Part shown: one piece after another, positions 35,586 through 44,294 of the stretch
How positions within the stretch are numbered: position 1 is the first letter of the stretch
Layout: the number at the start of each line of letters is the position of its first letter
Source of the DNA: Saccharomonospora azurea NA-128
GTDB lineage: Bacteria > Actinomycetota > Actinomycetes > Mycobacteriales > Pseudonocardiaceae
Length of the DNA stretch: 46,186 bases
Direction of reading: 5' to 3'
NCBI RefSeq assembly: GCF_000231055.2
Contig: NZ_CM001466.1
Span: 3,090,886-3,137,071 of the forward strand
Translations under genes and position numbers: made by a program
The notes under the pieces: generated by a model
What the model was told of the DNA's origin: nothing
What the model saw: the letters and a program-made list of their open reading frames with translations, nothing else
Databases searched by the model: none

Positions 35586-37727
35586 ATGACCACGGAGACG
35601 GACAGACGACCGGATGGCACACCGGCGGACGACATGAGCGACGAGGGCCGTGGCCGGACCACGCCCCGGCGCTGGTCGCCCCGCCCCGGGAACCGGCCGG
35701 AATGGCTCGTCGGGGCACTCGCCCTGCTCCTGGGCTGCGTCTTCGTCGTCGTGGACCTGGCCTTCAACCAGGGCACACTCATCGCACCGATCGACGACGC
35801 CTACATCCACCTGCAGTACGCGAGCCAGCTCGGTTCCGGACATCCGTTCCAGTACAACACCGGCGATCCCGTCTCGACGGGAGCGAGCAGCCTGCTGTAC
35901 GCGTTCGTCCTCGCCGCCGCTCACGCCGTCGGGCCGGCGGGGACGGCGTTGCTGGCGTTCGCCGTGGCGTTCGGTCTCGCGTGCTTCGCCGTGACCGCGG
36001 TACTGGTGTGCAAGCTCGGCGCGGCACTCGTCGGTCGCGTCGTGGGTGTCTGGGCCGGTGTGCTCACGGCGGTGAGCGGGCCGTTGCTGTGGGGCGCGGC
36101 CAGCGGCATGGAGGTCGGGCTGACGGCGGTGCTGGTCACCGGGTCGGTCCTCGCCTTCGTCCGTGAGCGCCCTGCCGGGCTCTTCCGGTGGACGCCGCTG
36201 CTCGCCGCGTTGCTCGCGTTCGTGCGGCCCGAGGGCATGTTCTTCGCGTTCACGCTGTCCGCGGCGATGGTGTGGACGCTCTGGCGCGCGCACGGTTTCC
36301 GGTTCGCGCGCCTGGCACTGTGCTGCCTGCCGCTGCTCGTGGGCGTGGCCCAGTACGCGTTCTACCGCCTGGCCACGGGGACGTTCAGCGCCAACGGGGT
36401 GCAGTCGAAGTCGCACCTGTCCGACCGGCCGATCTTCTACCTCGGCGAGTTCGTCGACCGCACGTTCGCCAACATCCGCGGGATCGTCGACCACTTCAAC
36501 GGCCTCAACAACACCGACTTCGTCTTCCCGTTCGCGCTCGTGTTCTTCCTCGGTGGGCTCGCCTACCTGCTGGTGATGCGCCCCGAGTGGCGTGCTCTGG
36601 CCACGGCCGTCGTCGTCGGGTTCGCGCTCGTCGTGCTGTCGGCGTCGACGCTGAGCACCGCGCTGATCCACGAGCTGCGGTACTTCCAGCCGTTCCTGCC
36701 GCTGTTCGTGCTGTTCGCGGCCACCGGCGGCTACGCGCTCACCCGCCTCGTCCCCCGGGAGCGCGAACGCAGGATGGCCTTGCACGCGGTCCTGCTCGTG
36801 ATGGTGCTGTTCACCGTCGTGGCCACGCCGACCTGGGCCGTGCGACTCGGGCGGCAGGCGGCCACCATCCGCGACACCGACGTGTCGGTGGCCGCGTGGA
36901 TCAGCGACAACCTGCCGCCCGACGCCGTCGTGGGGGTCAAGGACGTCGGCGCCATCGCCTACTTCGGGCAGCGCCGGGTCGTCGACACCATCGGACTGGC
37001 CACCAACGGCTTCGCCGAGGCCAGCAACAACGGCACCGGAAGCCTCTACGAGGCGCTGCGGGCCCTGCCCGAGGGGCAGCGGCCCACGCACTTCGCGGTG
37101 TACGAGCCGTGGCCGGGCGCGTCCATGCAGCCGTTCGTCGACGTGGGCGTGTTCGCCTCGCCTCCGCTGACGACGTTCCCCGTGCGCACCCCGCCCGACC
37201 TGAACAACCGGCGGATCGTTCCGTTCACCGAGATCGACGTCCACCGGGCGGACTGGACGCTCGCGGGCAGCGGCGACCGCGCGCCCGTGCCGGGCGAGGT
37301 CAGGGACTACCTCAACGTGGGCTCGTTGGAGAGCGAGGGCCGGCACGACCACGAGGTGCGCACCCAACAGCCCGGCTGGCAGCCGTACACGGTGCTGCGC
37401 AGGCAGGGCGACGTCGTCGACAGCGGTCGCGTGATCGTGGGAGGCGAGAGCTTCACGGCACGCGGCCTCACCCCGGGCCAGGACCTCACGATCGCCACGC
37501 GGGTGCTGTCGTCGGCGGAGAACCGCGACGTCCGGGTGCGGATCGACGGGCGCGACGCGGGCGTGTGGCGGTTGCCCGAGTCGCCGGACGCCTGGACGAC
37601 CGCCGAGTTCACCGTCGCGGGCGAGCTGATCACCTCGCCCGAGGTCACCGTCGAGTTGGAGCCCACGCGGCCGCTGCTCTCGCCGTACCCGGAGTACACC
37701 TCGTTCGGGTACTGGTTCGTGCAGTAG
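35586..37727 (+). CDS. GT-C family membrane glycosyltransferase with extracytoplasmic C-terminal domain
   Basis: Largest of the three GT-C proteins here, 713 residues. A charged cytosolic N-terminus (about 40 residues) leads to about ten helices. The catalytic-type loop is APIDDAYIHLQYASQLGSG and GDPVSTGASSLLYAF, with the Asp-Asp pair retained. The last 270 residues are soluble, with a beta-rich end (VRVRIDGRDAGVWRLPESPD, ELEPTRP) that looks like a carbohydrate-binding module. Location among arabinogalactan genes suggests an envelope arabinosyl-, galactosyl- or mannosyltransferase; the sugar is not known. ATG 35586 is preferred over GTG 35580, though the GGTGGAG before it is very close. Convergent with dprE2. 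Confidence 0.8.
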   Translation: MTTETDRRPDGTPADDMSDEGRGRTTPRRWSPRPGNRPEWLVGALALLLGCVFVVVDLAFNQGTLIAPIDDAYIHLQYASQLGSGHPFQYNTGDPVSTGASSLLYAFVLAAAHAVGPAGTALLAFAVAFGLACFAVTAVLVCKLGAALVGRVVGVWAGVLTAVSGPLLWGAASGMEVGLTAVLVTGSVLAFVRERPAGLFRWTPLLAALLAFVRPEGMFFAFTLSAAMVWTLWRAHGFRFARLALCCLPLLVGVAQYAFYRLATGTFSANGVQSKSHLSDRPIFYLGEFVDRTFANIRGIVDHFNGLNNTDFVFPFALVFFLGGLAYLLVMRPEWRALATAVVVGFALVVLSASTLSTALIHELRYFQPFLPLFVLFAATGGYALTRLVPRERERRMALHAVLLVMVLFTVVATPTWAVRLGRQAATIRDTDVSVAAWISDNLPPDAVVGVKDVGAIAYFGQRRVVDTIGLATNGFAEASNNGTGSLYEALRALPEGQRPTHFAVYEPWPGASMQPFVDVGVFASPPLTTFPVRTPPDLNNRRIVPFTEIDVHRADWTLAGSGDRAPVPGEVRDYLNVGSLESEGRHDHEVRTQQPGWQPYTVLRRQGDVVDSGRVIVGGESFTARGLTPGQDLTIATRVLSSAENRDVRVRIDGRDAGVWRLPESPDAWTTAEFTVAGELITSPEVTVELEPTRPLLSPYPEYTSFGYWFVQ

Positions 37728-37749
37728 AAGCCGGGGACGGACGCCGGTT

Positions 37750-38505
37750 CTAGATCGGCAGCTTCCGGAAGATCGGTCGCGGAACGTGCCGCAGCACCGA
37801 CATGACCAGGCGGAACGCGCCCGGCGCCCACACCAGGTCCTTGCCCTCACGTGCGGCCTTCACGGCGATCTCGGCCACCTGCGGCGCGGTCTGCTCCAGC
37901 GGGGCCTTGCCCATGCCCTCGGTCATCTTCGTGCGCACCTGACCGGGCCGGACCACCGTCACCGACACGCCGTCGGGGCGCAGCGCCTCGCCGAGTCCGA
38001 GGTAGAAGCCGTCGAAACCGGCCTTGGTAGAGCCGTAGACGAAGTTCGACCGGCGCACGCGCTCCCCGGCCACCGACGACAGCGCGATGATCTTGCCGTG
38101 GCCCTGCTCCCGCAGCTTCTGCGCCAGCGGCACGCCGACCGACACGGCCGAGGTGTAGTTCACCGTGGCCATCCGCACCGCGGTGGCGTGGTCCTGCCAC
38201 GCCTGCTCCGCGTCACCGAGCAGGCCGAACGCCACCACGGCGACGTCGATGTCCCCGTCGGCGAACGCCCGGTCGAGCACGGCGGGGTGGGAGTCGGTGT
38301 CGAGCGCGTCGAAGTCGATGCTCGTGACGTCGGCGCCGGCGGCCTTCAACCGCTCGGCCGCCTCGTCCCGGCGCTGCGACGGCCGCGCCGCCAGCACGAC
38401 CCGCAGCGGTCGCGCGGAGAGGTACTTCTCCGCGATCGCGAGTGCGATGTCCGAGGTGCCGCCGAGCAGCAGCAGCGACTGGGGGTTGCCCACGGCGTCG
38501 ATCAC
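37750..38505 (-). CDS. dprE2: Decaprenylphospho-beta-D-erythro-pentofuranosid-2-ulose 2-reductase
   Basis: NADH-dependent short-chain reductase of 251 residues that completes the epimerisation of decaprenyl-phosphoryl-ribose to the arabinose form. N-terminal cofactor motif [18 protein letters not shown], catalytic Ser in [16 protein letters not shown], and YGSTK for Tyr-x3-Lys are all present, with the C-terminal [20 protein letters not shown] of the family, which probably contacts the membrane. GTG 38505 overlaps the dprE1 stop by 3 bases (GTGA), so the two subunits are coupled as in mycobacteria. A much longer upstream frame to 38751 is the dprE1 gene read in another frame. Confidence 0.96.
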   Translation of the reverse strand: MIDAVGNPQSLLLLGGTSDIALAIAEKYLSARPLRVVLAARPSQRRDEAAERLKAAGADVTSIDFDALDTDSHPAVLDRAFADGDIDVAVVAFGLLGDAEQAWQDHATAVRMATVNYTSAVSVGVPLAQKLREQGHGKIIALSSVAGERVRRSNFVYGSTKAGFDGFYLGLGEALRPDGVSVTVVRPGQVRTKMTEGMGKAPLEQTAPQVAEIAVKAAREGKDLVWAPGAFRLVMSVLRHVPRPIFRKLPI

Positions 38506-39875
38506 AGTCCGAGCCTCCTGGCCATGTCGGAGATGAAGATGCGGTCGGGGTCCACGGCGTGCCGGATCTTGCGCCACTCGTCGAGCCGCGGATACATGCG
38601 CGCGAACGTCTCGGGCGAGGTCCGCGAGTCCTTCGCCGTGTAGAGGCGCCCACCCGCGGCGAGCACCTCGGCGTCGAGCTCGTCGCAGAACTCCGCGAGG
38701 CCCCGCTTCACCGGGAAGTCCACACTGAGCATCCATCCCGGCGACGGCCACGACAACGGCGCCGGGTTCGCCTCACCCATCCGCTTGATGACGTTGAGGA
38801 ACGAGTAGTGCCCCGAGTTCGCGATGCGGTGGCAGAGGTTCTTCAACGCGTCCTCGCGTCCGAACGGCACCGAGAACTGGTACTGGAGGAAACCAGCACT
38901 TCCGTAGGCGCGGTTCCACTCGCCCAGCATGTCGAGCGGGTGGTAGAACTGCGTCAGGTTCTGGATCTTCCCGCGCGTTCCCTTCTTCGGCACGGTCCGC
39001 TGCCACAGCGCGTTGATGGCGCCGAACGTCAGCTTGTTGCCCAACCCGTTCGGAAAGACGTCGGGCAGCGTCATCAACTGCGGCGCGTCGAACTTCAGCG
39101 GGTCGGCCTTCAGCTTGTCGGGAAGCTGGTCCACCGTGGCCAGCGAGCCGCGCGAGAACGTGGCCCGGCCGAGCCTGCCGTCCCGCGAGATCAGGTCCGG
39201 CACGGCCATCGAGTAGTCGTAGTGCAGGTCGGAGCCGTTGCTGAACAGCTCCAGCGTCTCGTCGAGGTTCGCCGTGCGGTCGGCGTCCACCACGAAGTAC
39301 GCCGACTCGGTCTTCTTCATCCGGATGGTGGCTCGGACCACGATGCCGGTGAGTCCGATACCGCCGACGGTGGCCCAGAACAGGTCCTTCTCCGGCCCCT
39401 CGGGCGTCAGGGTGCGCACCGAACCGTCGGCGGTGAGCAGGTCCATCGACACGATGTGGTTGCCGAAGCTGCCCGCGCTGTGGTGGTTCTTGCCGTGGAT
39501 GTCGTTGGCGATGGCGCCGCCGATGGTGACCTGCCGGGTGCCCGGCAGTACCGGCACCCACAGCCCGAACGGCAGCGCCGCGCGCATGAGCGAGTCGAGG
39601 CTCACGCCCGCGTCGACGTCGACGAGAGTCGTGTCCGGGTCGATCGAGTGAATGCGGTCCAGCGCCGTCATGTCGATCACGAGCCCGCCCGCGTTCTGGG
39701 CCGGGTCGCCGTAGGAGCGGCCCAGTCCTCTGGCGATCACGCCCCGGTCACCGGCCTCGGTGACGGCGCGGGCGAGGACGTCGACGTCGGGGGTGGAGAG
39801 GACGTCGGCCGTGGTCGGCGCCGTGCGGCCCCATCCGGTCAGTGTTCGCCGTTGCGTCCGCCGTTCGGTGCTCAC
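38502..39875 (-). CDS. dprE1: Decaprenylphosphoryl-beta-D-ribose 2'-oxidase, with Ser at the Cys387 position
   Basis: FAD oxidase of 457 residues (M. tuberculosis 461) that oxidises the 2'-OH of decaprenyl-phosphoryl-ribose, in the periplasm-facing arabinan donor pathway. FAD-binding motifs [17 protein letters not shown] (48-64) and [20 protein letters not shown] (110-129) are intact, as is substrate-site Lys415 (LYTAKDSRT; Lys418 in Mtb). The benzothiazinone-reactive Cys387 of Mtb (NICVDFP) is replaced: here the segment is [12 protein letters not shown], with Ser384 (AGT, 38724-38726). GTG 39875 is 7 nt from TACTCT, giving the correct N-terminus; the open frame to 39974 is not needed. Confidence 0.97.
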   Translation of the reverse strand: MSTERRTQRRTLTGWGRTAPTTADVLSTPDVDVLARAVTEAGDRGVIARGLGRSYGDPAQNAGGLVIDMTALDRIHSIDPDTTLVDVDAGVSLDSLMRAALPFGLWVPVLPGTRQVTIGGAIANDIHGKNHHSAGSFGNHIVSMDLLTADGSVRTLTPEGPEKDLFWATVGGIGLTGIVVRATIRMKKTESAYFVVDADRTANLDETLELFSNGSDLHYDYSMAVPDLISRDGRLGRATFSRGSLATVDQLPDKLKADPLKFDAPQLMTLPDVFPNGLGNKLTFGAINALWQRTVPKKGTRGKIQNLTQFYHPLDMLGEWNRAYGSAGFLQYQFSVPFGREDALKNLCHRIANSGHYSFLNVIKRMGEANPAPLSWPSPGWMLSVDFPVKRGLAEFCDELDAEVLAAGGRLYTAKDSRTSPETFARMYPRLDEWRKIRHAVDPDRIFISDMARRLGL

Positions 39876-39882
39876 CCGGACC

Positions 39883-39888
39883 AGAGTA
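39883..39888 (-). promoter_or_regulatory. Putative -10 box of dprE1-dprE2 (leaderless)
   Basis: TACTCT on the minus strand, then 7 nt, then GTG 39875. It lies back to back with the gtrA box at 39905-39910. Confidence 0.5.
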
Positions 39889-39904
39889 GCGGCGTCGAGG
39901 TGCC

Positions 39905-39910
39905 TAGACT
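39905..39910 (+). promoter_or_regulatory. Putative -10 box of gtrA
   Basis: TAGACT in the 97-base divergent spacer, 62 nt before ATG 39973. Confidence 0.4.
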
Positions 39911-39972
39911 CGGACGGGACGACCCGGAGGTTTTCGCGTCCGCGTGGCCTCTCACTGCCGACGAGGTACTGC

Positions 39973-40425
39973 ATGGTGGCAACGGAATCGCAGGCGAGTG
40001 GGACCGACAGTTCCCCACGCGCGCCGTCGCCCGGCTTGCTCGGTCAGATCTCGCGGTTCGTCCTCATCGGTGGTTTCTGCGCACTCGTCGACTTCGGCCT
40101 CTACTGGCTGCTGCTGCAGGCGGGCACCTGGGTCCACCTCGCCAAGGCGCTGAGTTTCATCGCAGGCACCACGACGGCGTATTTCCTTAACAGACGTTTT
40201 ACGTTTACCGCGGCACAAAAGGGTGGAGTTGGGCAGCTGGGTGGTTTCATCCTGCTGTACACGGTGACGTTCTTCGTCAATGTGGGTACGAACGCTCTGG
40301 CCCTCAGCCTGCTTCCGGACCTGCGGTGGCGGGTGGCGATCGCCTGGATCGTCGCGCAGGGCACAGCCACCACCATCAATTTCATCATGCTCAAGTGGGT
40401 CGTGTTCAAGGAACCGCGCTCTTGA
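39973..40425 (+). CDS. GtrA family membrane protein (Rv3789-like)
   Basis: Four-helix membrane protein of 150 residues. The family motifs are [40 protein letters not shown] and [13 protein letters not shown]. The length and divergent position beside dprE1 match Rv3789, which has been proposed as a decaprenyl-phosphoryl-arabinose flippase and alternatively as an anchor for arabinosyltransferases. ATG 39973 has CGAGG about 6 nt upstream. The glfT2 gene follows after 87 bases. Confidence 0.92.
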   Translation: MVATESQASGTDSSPRAPSPGLLGQISRFVLIGGFCALVDFGLYWLLLQAGTWVHLAKALSFIAGTTTAYFLNRRFTFTAAQKGGVGQLGGFILLYTVTFFVNVGTNALALSLLPDLRWRVAIAWIVAQGTATTINFIMLKWVVFKEPRS

Positions 40426-40457
40426 TGGGCAGCCGTCGGGATCACTCGATCGGCCTG

Positions 40458-40463
40458 TACCTT
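40458..40463 (+). promoter_or_regulatory. Putative -10 box of glfT2
   Basis: TACCTT, about 50 nt before ATG 40513. The short leader carries GGAGG and GAGG ribosome-site candidates. Confidence 0.35.
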
Positions 40464-40512
40464 ACTGGGCGACTCCCGCGTGATTGCTTTTCATTTGGAG
40501 GACTGAGGTCTC

Positions 40513-42459
40513 ATGCCCGGTAAAGCGGCACCGGCCACCGCACCAGAGCAGGCCAAATCCGGCAAAACCGCCGCGAGCAAGGCCACGAGCACAGACAAGG
40601 CCCTGTTCTCCGAGCACGCCGGCACAGGCAGGCTGCTCGCGCAGCGCGGCCTGTTCGCCGGTCCGTCCGAGGTGGTGAGCAAGGACCTCTACGCCGAGAT
40701 CCTCGAGGGTGTGGCCGCCCGCGAACGGGGGAGCGTCACGCTGGAGCCGTCCGCGCGGATCTCCGGCAACACGTACTTCGGTCGGTTCCCCGCGAGCTAC
40801 TGGCAGCGCTGGACCACCGCCAAGTCCGTCTCCGTCGAAGCCGACGTCACGGGGTCCGGGCAGCTCGCGGTGCGCGCCTCCGACATGGAGGGCGACCCGA
40901 GGACCGTCAGCGTGCACACCGTGAGCGGTGCGAAGCACGAGCGCGTGACGCTGGAAGCCCCGCTGGACAAGTTCCTCGACGGCGGCGCGCTGTGGCTCGA
41001 CCTCGAGACCGAGGGCGAAACCCTCACCGTGTCGAACGTGCGCTGGACCGTCGACTCGCCCGAGACGATCCGGCCCACCGCGGTCACGATCTGCACGATG
41101 AACCGCGCGGATGATTGCCTGAGCAACCTCTACGCGCTCGCCGACTCGCTGCCCGCGCTCGACACCCTCGACGCCATCTACGTGGCCGACCAGGGCACCG
41201 ACACCGTCGACTCGCGCGAGGGTTTCGCCGAGGTCGCCAAGCGCCTCGGTGACAAGCTGCACTACATCAAGCAGCCCAACCTCGGCGGCGCCGGCGGGTT
41301 CACCCGCGGCCTCTTCGAGGTCGCGGGCAACACCGAGACCGAGCACGCGAACGTGCTCTTCATGGACGACGACGTGCTGCTGGAGCCCGACCTCGTCATC
41401 CGCTTGACGGCGTTCTCCAACCGCGCCGCCAACCCGATGATCGTCGGTGGGCAGATGCTCAACCTGCTGCACCCGAACCAGCTCCACGTCGGCGCCGAGT
41501 ACGCGCGCCTCAACACGCTGGAGCCGGGGCAGCCCGTCCCGCACAGCCTCTCCACGGCCGACCTGCTCGACGTCGACCCCGAGACCGGCAAGCCGAACCG
41601 GCAGGAGCGGCGGGTCGACGCCGGCTACAACGGCTGGTGGTCCTGCCTCATCCCGTACGAGGTCGTCAAGCAGATCGGCTACCCGATGCCGTTCTTCTTC
41701 CAGTGGGACGACGCCGAGTACAGCTACCGGGCGCGCGCGCACGGGTTCCCGACGGTGACGCTGCCCGGCGCGGGCGTGTGGCACGCCGACTTCCACTGGA
41801 AGGACTGGGACGAGTGGCACCGCTACTTCAACCTGCGTAACTCGATCATCACGGCGGCCCTGCACAGCCCGTTCGACACGAACCTGCTCTCGCGGGTCCT
41901 GCTGGCCCAGCTGGTGCGCTACCTGCTGAGCATGCAGTACGGCCTGTCGGCGACGCTGATCACCGCGGTGGAGGACTTCCTCAAGGGTCCGGAGGTCCTG
42001 CACGACGGCGGTGTGGCCGCCATGAAGCGCATCCGCGAGATCCGCGCGCAGTACCCGGAGACGAAGCGGTACAAGCCCACCGAGGTGCCGGGCGTCGCGT
42101 CCAACGACATCGGCATCATCAACACCGCGCCGCGGCCGAGCATGCAGCGGCTGGTGCTGCTCAAGCGCATCATCTACCGGCTGCTGGGCAAGCACCGCTT
42201 CGAGCTCGGTGCCATCCCGAGCGACGAGGCCCACTGGTGGCACGTGTCGCAGTTCGAGACGGCGATCGTCACCGACGCCTCGCAGGAGGGTGTGCGCGTG
42301 CGCCGTTACGACCGGCAGCGCATGTTCGAGCTCGCCAAGCAGGGCGTGCAGGTGATCAACCGCCTGCGCAAGGAAGGCAAGCTCGTGCAGGAGGAGTACA
42401 AGCGCGCCATGCCGCGCCTGACCAGCCGGGAGAACTGGAAGCGCCTCTACCAGCTCTGA
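40513..42459 (+). CDS. glfT2: Galactofuranosyltransferase GlfT2
   Basis: Bifunctional beta-1,5/beta-1,6 galactofuranosyltransferase of 648 residues that polymerises the galactan chain from UDP-Galf at the cytosolic membrane face. N-terminal beta-sandwich (about 35-185), GT-A domain with TICTMNRADD (192-201), QPNLGGAGGFTRG (254-266), metal-binding FMDDDV (283-288), catalytic WDDAE (398-402) and GVWHADFHWKDWD (421-433) with His424, then a helical C-terminus. A Lys/Ala-rich N-terminal tail is extra. It is related to Rv3808c, but here it sits next to gtrA/dprE1 rather than inside the glf operon. Confidence 0.97.
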   Translation: MPGKAAPATAPEQAKSGKTAASKATSTDKALFSEHAGTGRLLAQRGLFAGPSEVVSKDLYAEILEGVAARERGSVTLEPSARISGNTYFGRFPASYWQRWTTAKSVSVEADVTGSGQLAVRASDMEGDPRTVSVHTVSGAKHERVTLEAPLDKFLDGGALWLDLETEGETLTVSNVRWTVDSPETIRPTAVTICTMNRADDCLSNLYALADSLPALDTLDAIYVADQGTDTVDSREGFAEVAKRLGDKLHYIKQPNLGGAGGFTRGLFEVAGNTETEHANVLFMDDDVLLEPDLVIRLTAFSNRAANPMIVGGQMLNLLHPNQLHVGAEYARLNTLEPGQPVPHSLSTADLLDVDPETGKPNRQERRVDAGYNGWWSCLIPYEVVKQIGYPMPFFFQWDDAEYSYRARAHGFPTVTLPGAGVWHADFHWKDWDEWHRYFNLRNSIITAALHSPFDTNLLSRVLLAQLVRYLLSMQYGLSATLITAVEDFLKGPEVLHDGGVAAMKRIREIRAQYPETKRYKPTEVPGVASNDIGIINTAPRPSMQRLVLLKRIIYRLLGKHRFELGAIPSDEAHWWHVSQFETAIVTDASQEGVRVRRYDRQRMFELAKQGVQVINRLRKEGKLVQEEYKRAMPRLTSRENWKRLYQL

Positions 42460-42478
42460 TTCCGGACGCACGACGTCG

Positions 42479-42509
42479 AGGGGCCGTGGGCAGTGTGCTC
42501 GCGGCCCCT
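42479..42509. terminator. Hairpin after glfT2
   Basis: AGGGGCCG and CGGCCCCT form an 8-bp stem with a 15-nt loop, followed by a short TT. It lies 20 bases after the glfT2 stop and before the end of the convergent small gene, so it could serve both strands. Confidence 0.6.
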
Positions 42510-42535
42510 TCGCCGTCTCCGGGGTCGGTGCGGGC

Positions 42536-42778
42536 TCAGTGCAGTCCGAAGACCTTGCCTTGGCGGTGCAGGTCGTCGAGGTAGGCGGCGGCCACGTGCG
42601 CGAAGTTGACGGCCACGGTTCGATCTTCCGCCGTGCGGACGGTCTGCACGGAGCCGTGTTCGAGGTGGAGGTGCAGTCTGGAGCGCAGCTCGTCCACCTC
42701 GTCCGGATGCAACGTGAACAGCAGCGGTTCGCCGCCACTGACGAGGTGGAGGACGAGAGCGGGTTTCTGTTCGGCCAT
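42536..42778 (-). CDS. Small hypothetical protein (80 aa)
   Basis: Compact protein MAEQKPALVLHLVSGGEPLL with PDEVDELRSRLHLHLE and VNFAHVAAAYLDDLHRQGK, a strand-turn-helix pattern with a final amphipathic helix. No membrane segment or signal peptide. The residue pattern is convincing for coding, but the family is not recognised. ATG 42778 follows a weak GAGTGG; a frame open to 42814 adds 12 poorly coding residues. It is convergent with glfT2 and divergent from the EspG-like gene. Confidence 0.65.
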   Translation of the reverse strand: MAEQKPALVLHLVSGGEPLLFTLHPDEVDELRSRLHLHLEHGSVQTVRTAEDRTVAVNFAHVAAAYLDDLHRQGKVFGLH

Positions 42779-42885
42779 CCACTCAGACCAACAGGCGATG
42801 CCCGGGCCGCGCAATGCGGTTCGCTGAGGGCGTGACGAGGCGTTACTCGTTCGGGTGAACGTGTCGTGGCGTGACGGCAGGCTGC

Positions 42886-42891
42886 TACCTT
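42886..42891 (+). promoter_or_regulatory. Putative -10 box of the EspG-like gene
   Basis: TACCTT, about 40 nt before ATG 42931. The leader ends in GGGGGAGCTGGGA, a good ribosome site. Confidence 0.4.
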
Positions 42892-42930
42892 CCTGTGCGG
42901 GTAAGTGAATTTTCAGTGGGGGAGCTGGGA

Positions 42931-43710
42931 ATGGTGCAGTCGTTCTCGTTGTCGTTGGCCGCCGTCGACATCCTGTTCGAGCAGCTCAAGCTGGGCCGAG
43001 CGCCATTCCCGTTCGAGGTACCGCACCTCGGCACCACACACACCGAGCGTTCGCAGATCAGGCAGGCCGTGTTCCGCGACCTGGAGAGCCGCGACCTGAT
43101 GCGACGGGGCAGGCTCGACGCCGACGCGGAGGCGGCGCTGAGCACGTTCGCGCGGGGTCGCGTGGCGGTCACGGCGGCGGCGAAGCTGGAGAACGGCTCC
43201 AAGCTGTTCGCGCGGTCGGCCGGCGAGGGCCAGTTCGCGGTGCTCGCCAAGCGCGACGGCAACCTCGTCGTGTTCAACCTGATCCGCCCGGAAGGGCTCG
43301 TGCCGGAGATCGTGAACCTCATCCCGTCGGCGCGCCCGGCGCCGGGCCAGTCGGTGACGCTCGCGAAGCCGGAACTCAAGCAGCAGGGTCCCCGCCACGC
43401 GGCTGAGGACTCGTACGACCCGTTCGCGGGGGTGTCGGCGCCCGCGTCGCGGGCGTCGGTGCAGGAGCGGGCGGTGCAGCGCATGTTCGAGAAGCCGACG
43501 AAGCAGATGGGCCAGTTCACGGCGTTCACGCAGGGCCGGCGCGAGCAGCGCCCCTTGGATCCGGTGGTGTGGTTCGACACCGAGGACGGCCGCATCTTCA
43601 GCACGCGCCGCACGGCGGAGGACGGCCAGACGTGGCTGACGTACGCGCCTGCGGACAACGCGCGCATCATCCAACAGCTGATGTCGCAGGTGCAGCCGTA
43701 TCTGCAGTGA
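42931..43710 (+). CDS. EspG-family ESX secretion-associated protein
   Basis: Cytosolic chaperone-like protein of 259 residues resembling EspG, which binds PE/PPE or WXG100-type substrates for type VII secretion. The N-terminal FSLSLAAVDILFEQLKLGRAPFPFEVPHLG and the C-terminal beta-rich VVWFDTEDGRIFSTRR with LTYAPADNARIIQQLMSQV are the family pattern. GGGGGAG before the ATG sets the start; a longer frame from 42871 lacks a site. The WXG100-like gene 1.2 kb downstream is a plausible client. No EccC or EccD is in the window, so any secretion machine would lie beyond it or elsewhere. Confidence 0.85.
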   Translation: MVQSFSLSLAAVDILFEQLKLGRAPFPFEVPHLGTTHTERSQIRQAVFRDLESRDLMRRGRLDADAEAALSTFARGRVAVTAAAKLENGSKLFARSAGEGQFAVLAKRDGNLVVFNLIRPEGLVPEIVNLIPSARPAPGQSVTLAKPELKQQGPRHAAEDSYDPFAGVSAPASRASVQERAVQRMFEKPTKQMGQFTAFTQGRREQRPLDPVVWFDTEDGRIFSTRRTAEDGQTWLTYAPADNARIIQQLMSQVQPYLQ

Positions 43711-43780
43711 TCCGGCAGGGGGGATTGGGTAGGAGTACCTGTCCTTGCCGGAAGTGCTCAACTGCACGTTTCGTGACCGG

Positions 43781-43786
43781 TAGACT
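43781..43786 (+). promoter_or_regulatory. Putative -10 box for 43822 gene
   Basis: TAGACT, 35 nt before ATG 43822, with GGGGGT as ribosome site. Starts the three-gene unit ending in the WXG100-like gene. Confidence 0.45.
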
Positions 43787-43821
43787 GCGGCCCGGCCGTA
43801 GTCGTGACGCGGGGGTGACGT

Positions 43822-44292
43822 ATGCCGACCTGGGACCAGCCAGTGCAGACCGGTGCTGTGGGTGCTTCCGTGGGTGGTGGAGCAGCGGCGGCGATGGGGG
43901 CGAGCCTCAACAGCAAGGACGTCGGTTCGATGGCGTCGGAAGCCAAGGAGATGCTGAAGTCGGCGAAGTCCGGCGGCTTCCGAGTGAGCGAGGACGCGGC
44001 GCAGCCGATCCGGAAGGTTCTCAAACAATTCGCCACAGAGGTTGAGGAGATGTCACGTGACCTCGTTCTCCTCACTCAGGTGCAACCGGCTCTCGGCGCT
44101 CACGAGTATGGCAAGAAAGTAGCAGAGTTTCAGCGACGTGCTACTACGGTGGATCCGACCTCCCCCGCCCGAGTGCTCGGTGCACTGCACAAGGTGCTTC
44201 TCGATGCGGATCAGGCTCTCGACATCGCGGTGAAAAAGTACCGAGAATCGGAAGAGTCTGCGGCATCTTCTATCAATTCTAAGCAGGTCTGA
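43822..44292 (+). CDS. Small alpha-helical protein of ESX-type cluster (156 aa)
   Basis: Protein of 156 residues with a Gly/Ala-rich start (VGASVGGGAAAAMGASLN) and then mostly helix, including KEMLKSAKSGGFRVSEDAAQ, RKVLKQFATEVEEMSRDL and KVLLDADQALDIAVKKYRES. Size and helix-turn-helix character are like WXG100/PE-type secreted proteins of actinomycetes, but there is no WxG. Stop is 2 bases from the next ATG. The role as a secreted partner of the WXG100-like protein is inferred from position only. Confidence 0.7.
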   Translation: MPTWDQPVQTGAVGASVGGGAAAAMGASLNSKDVGSMASEAKEMLKSAKSGGFRVSEDAAQPIRKVLKQFATEVEEMSRDLVLLTQVQPALGAHEYGKKVAEFQRRATTVDPTSPARVLGALHKVLLDADQALDIAVKKYRESEESAASSINSKQV

Positions 44293-44294
44293 GT

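Noticed and set aside
35550-37850. Minus-strand open frame opposite the 713-residue GT-C gene
   Set aside because: His/Arg/Gln-rich, no domains; the plus-strand frame has coherent membrane helices.
40462-42738. Minus-strand open frame opposite glfT2
   Set aside because: Shadow of conserved glfT2.
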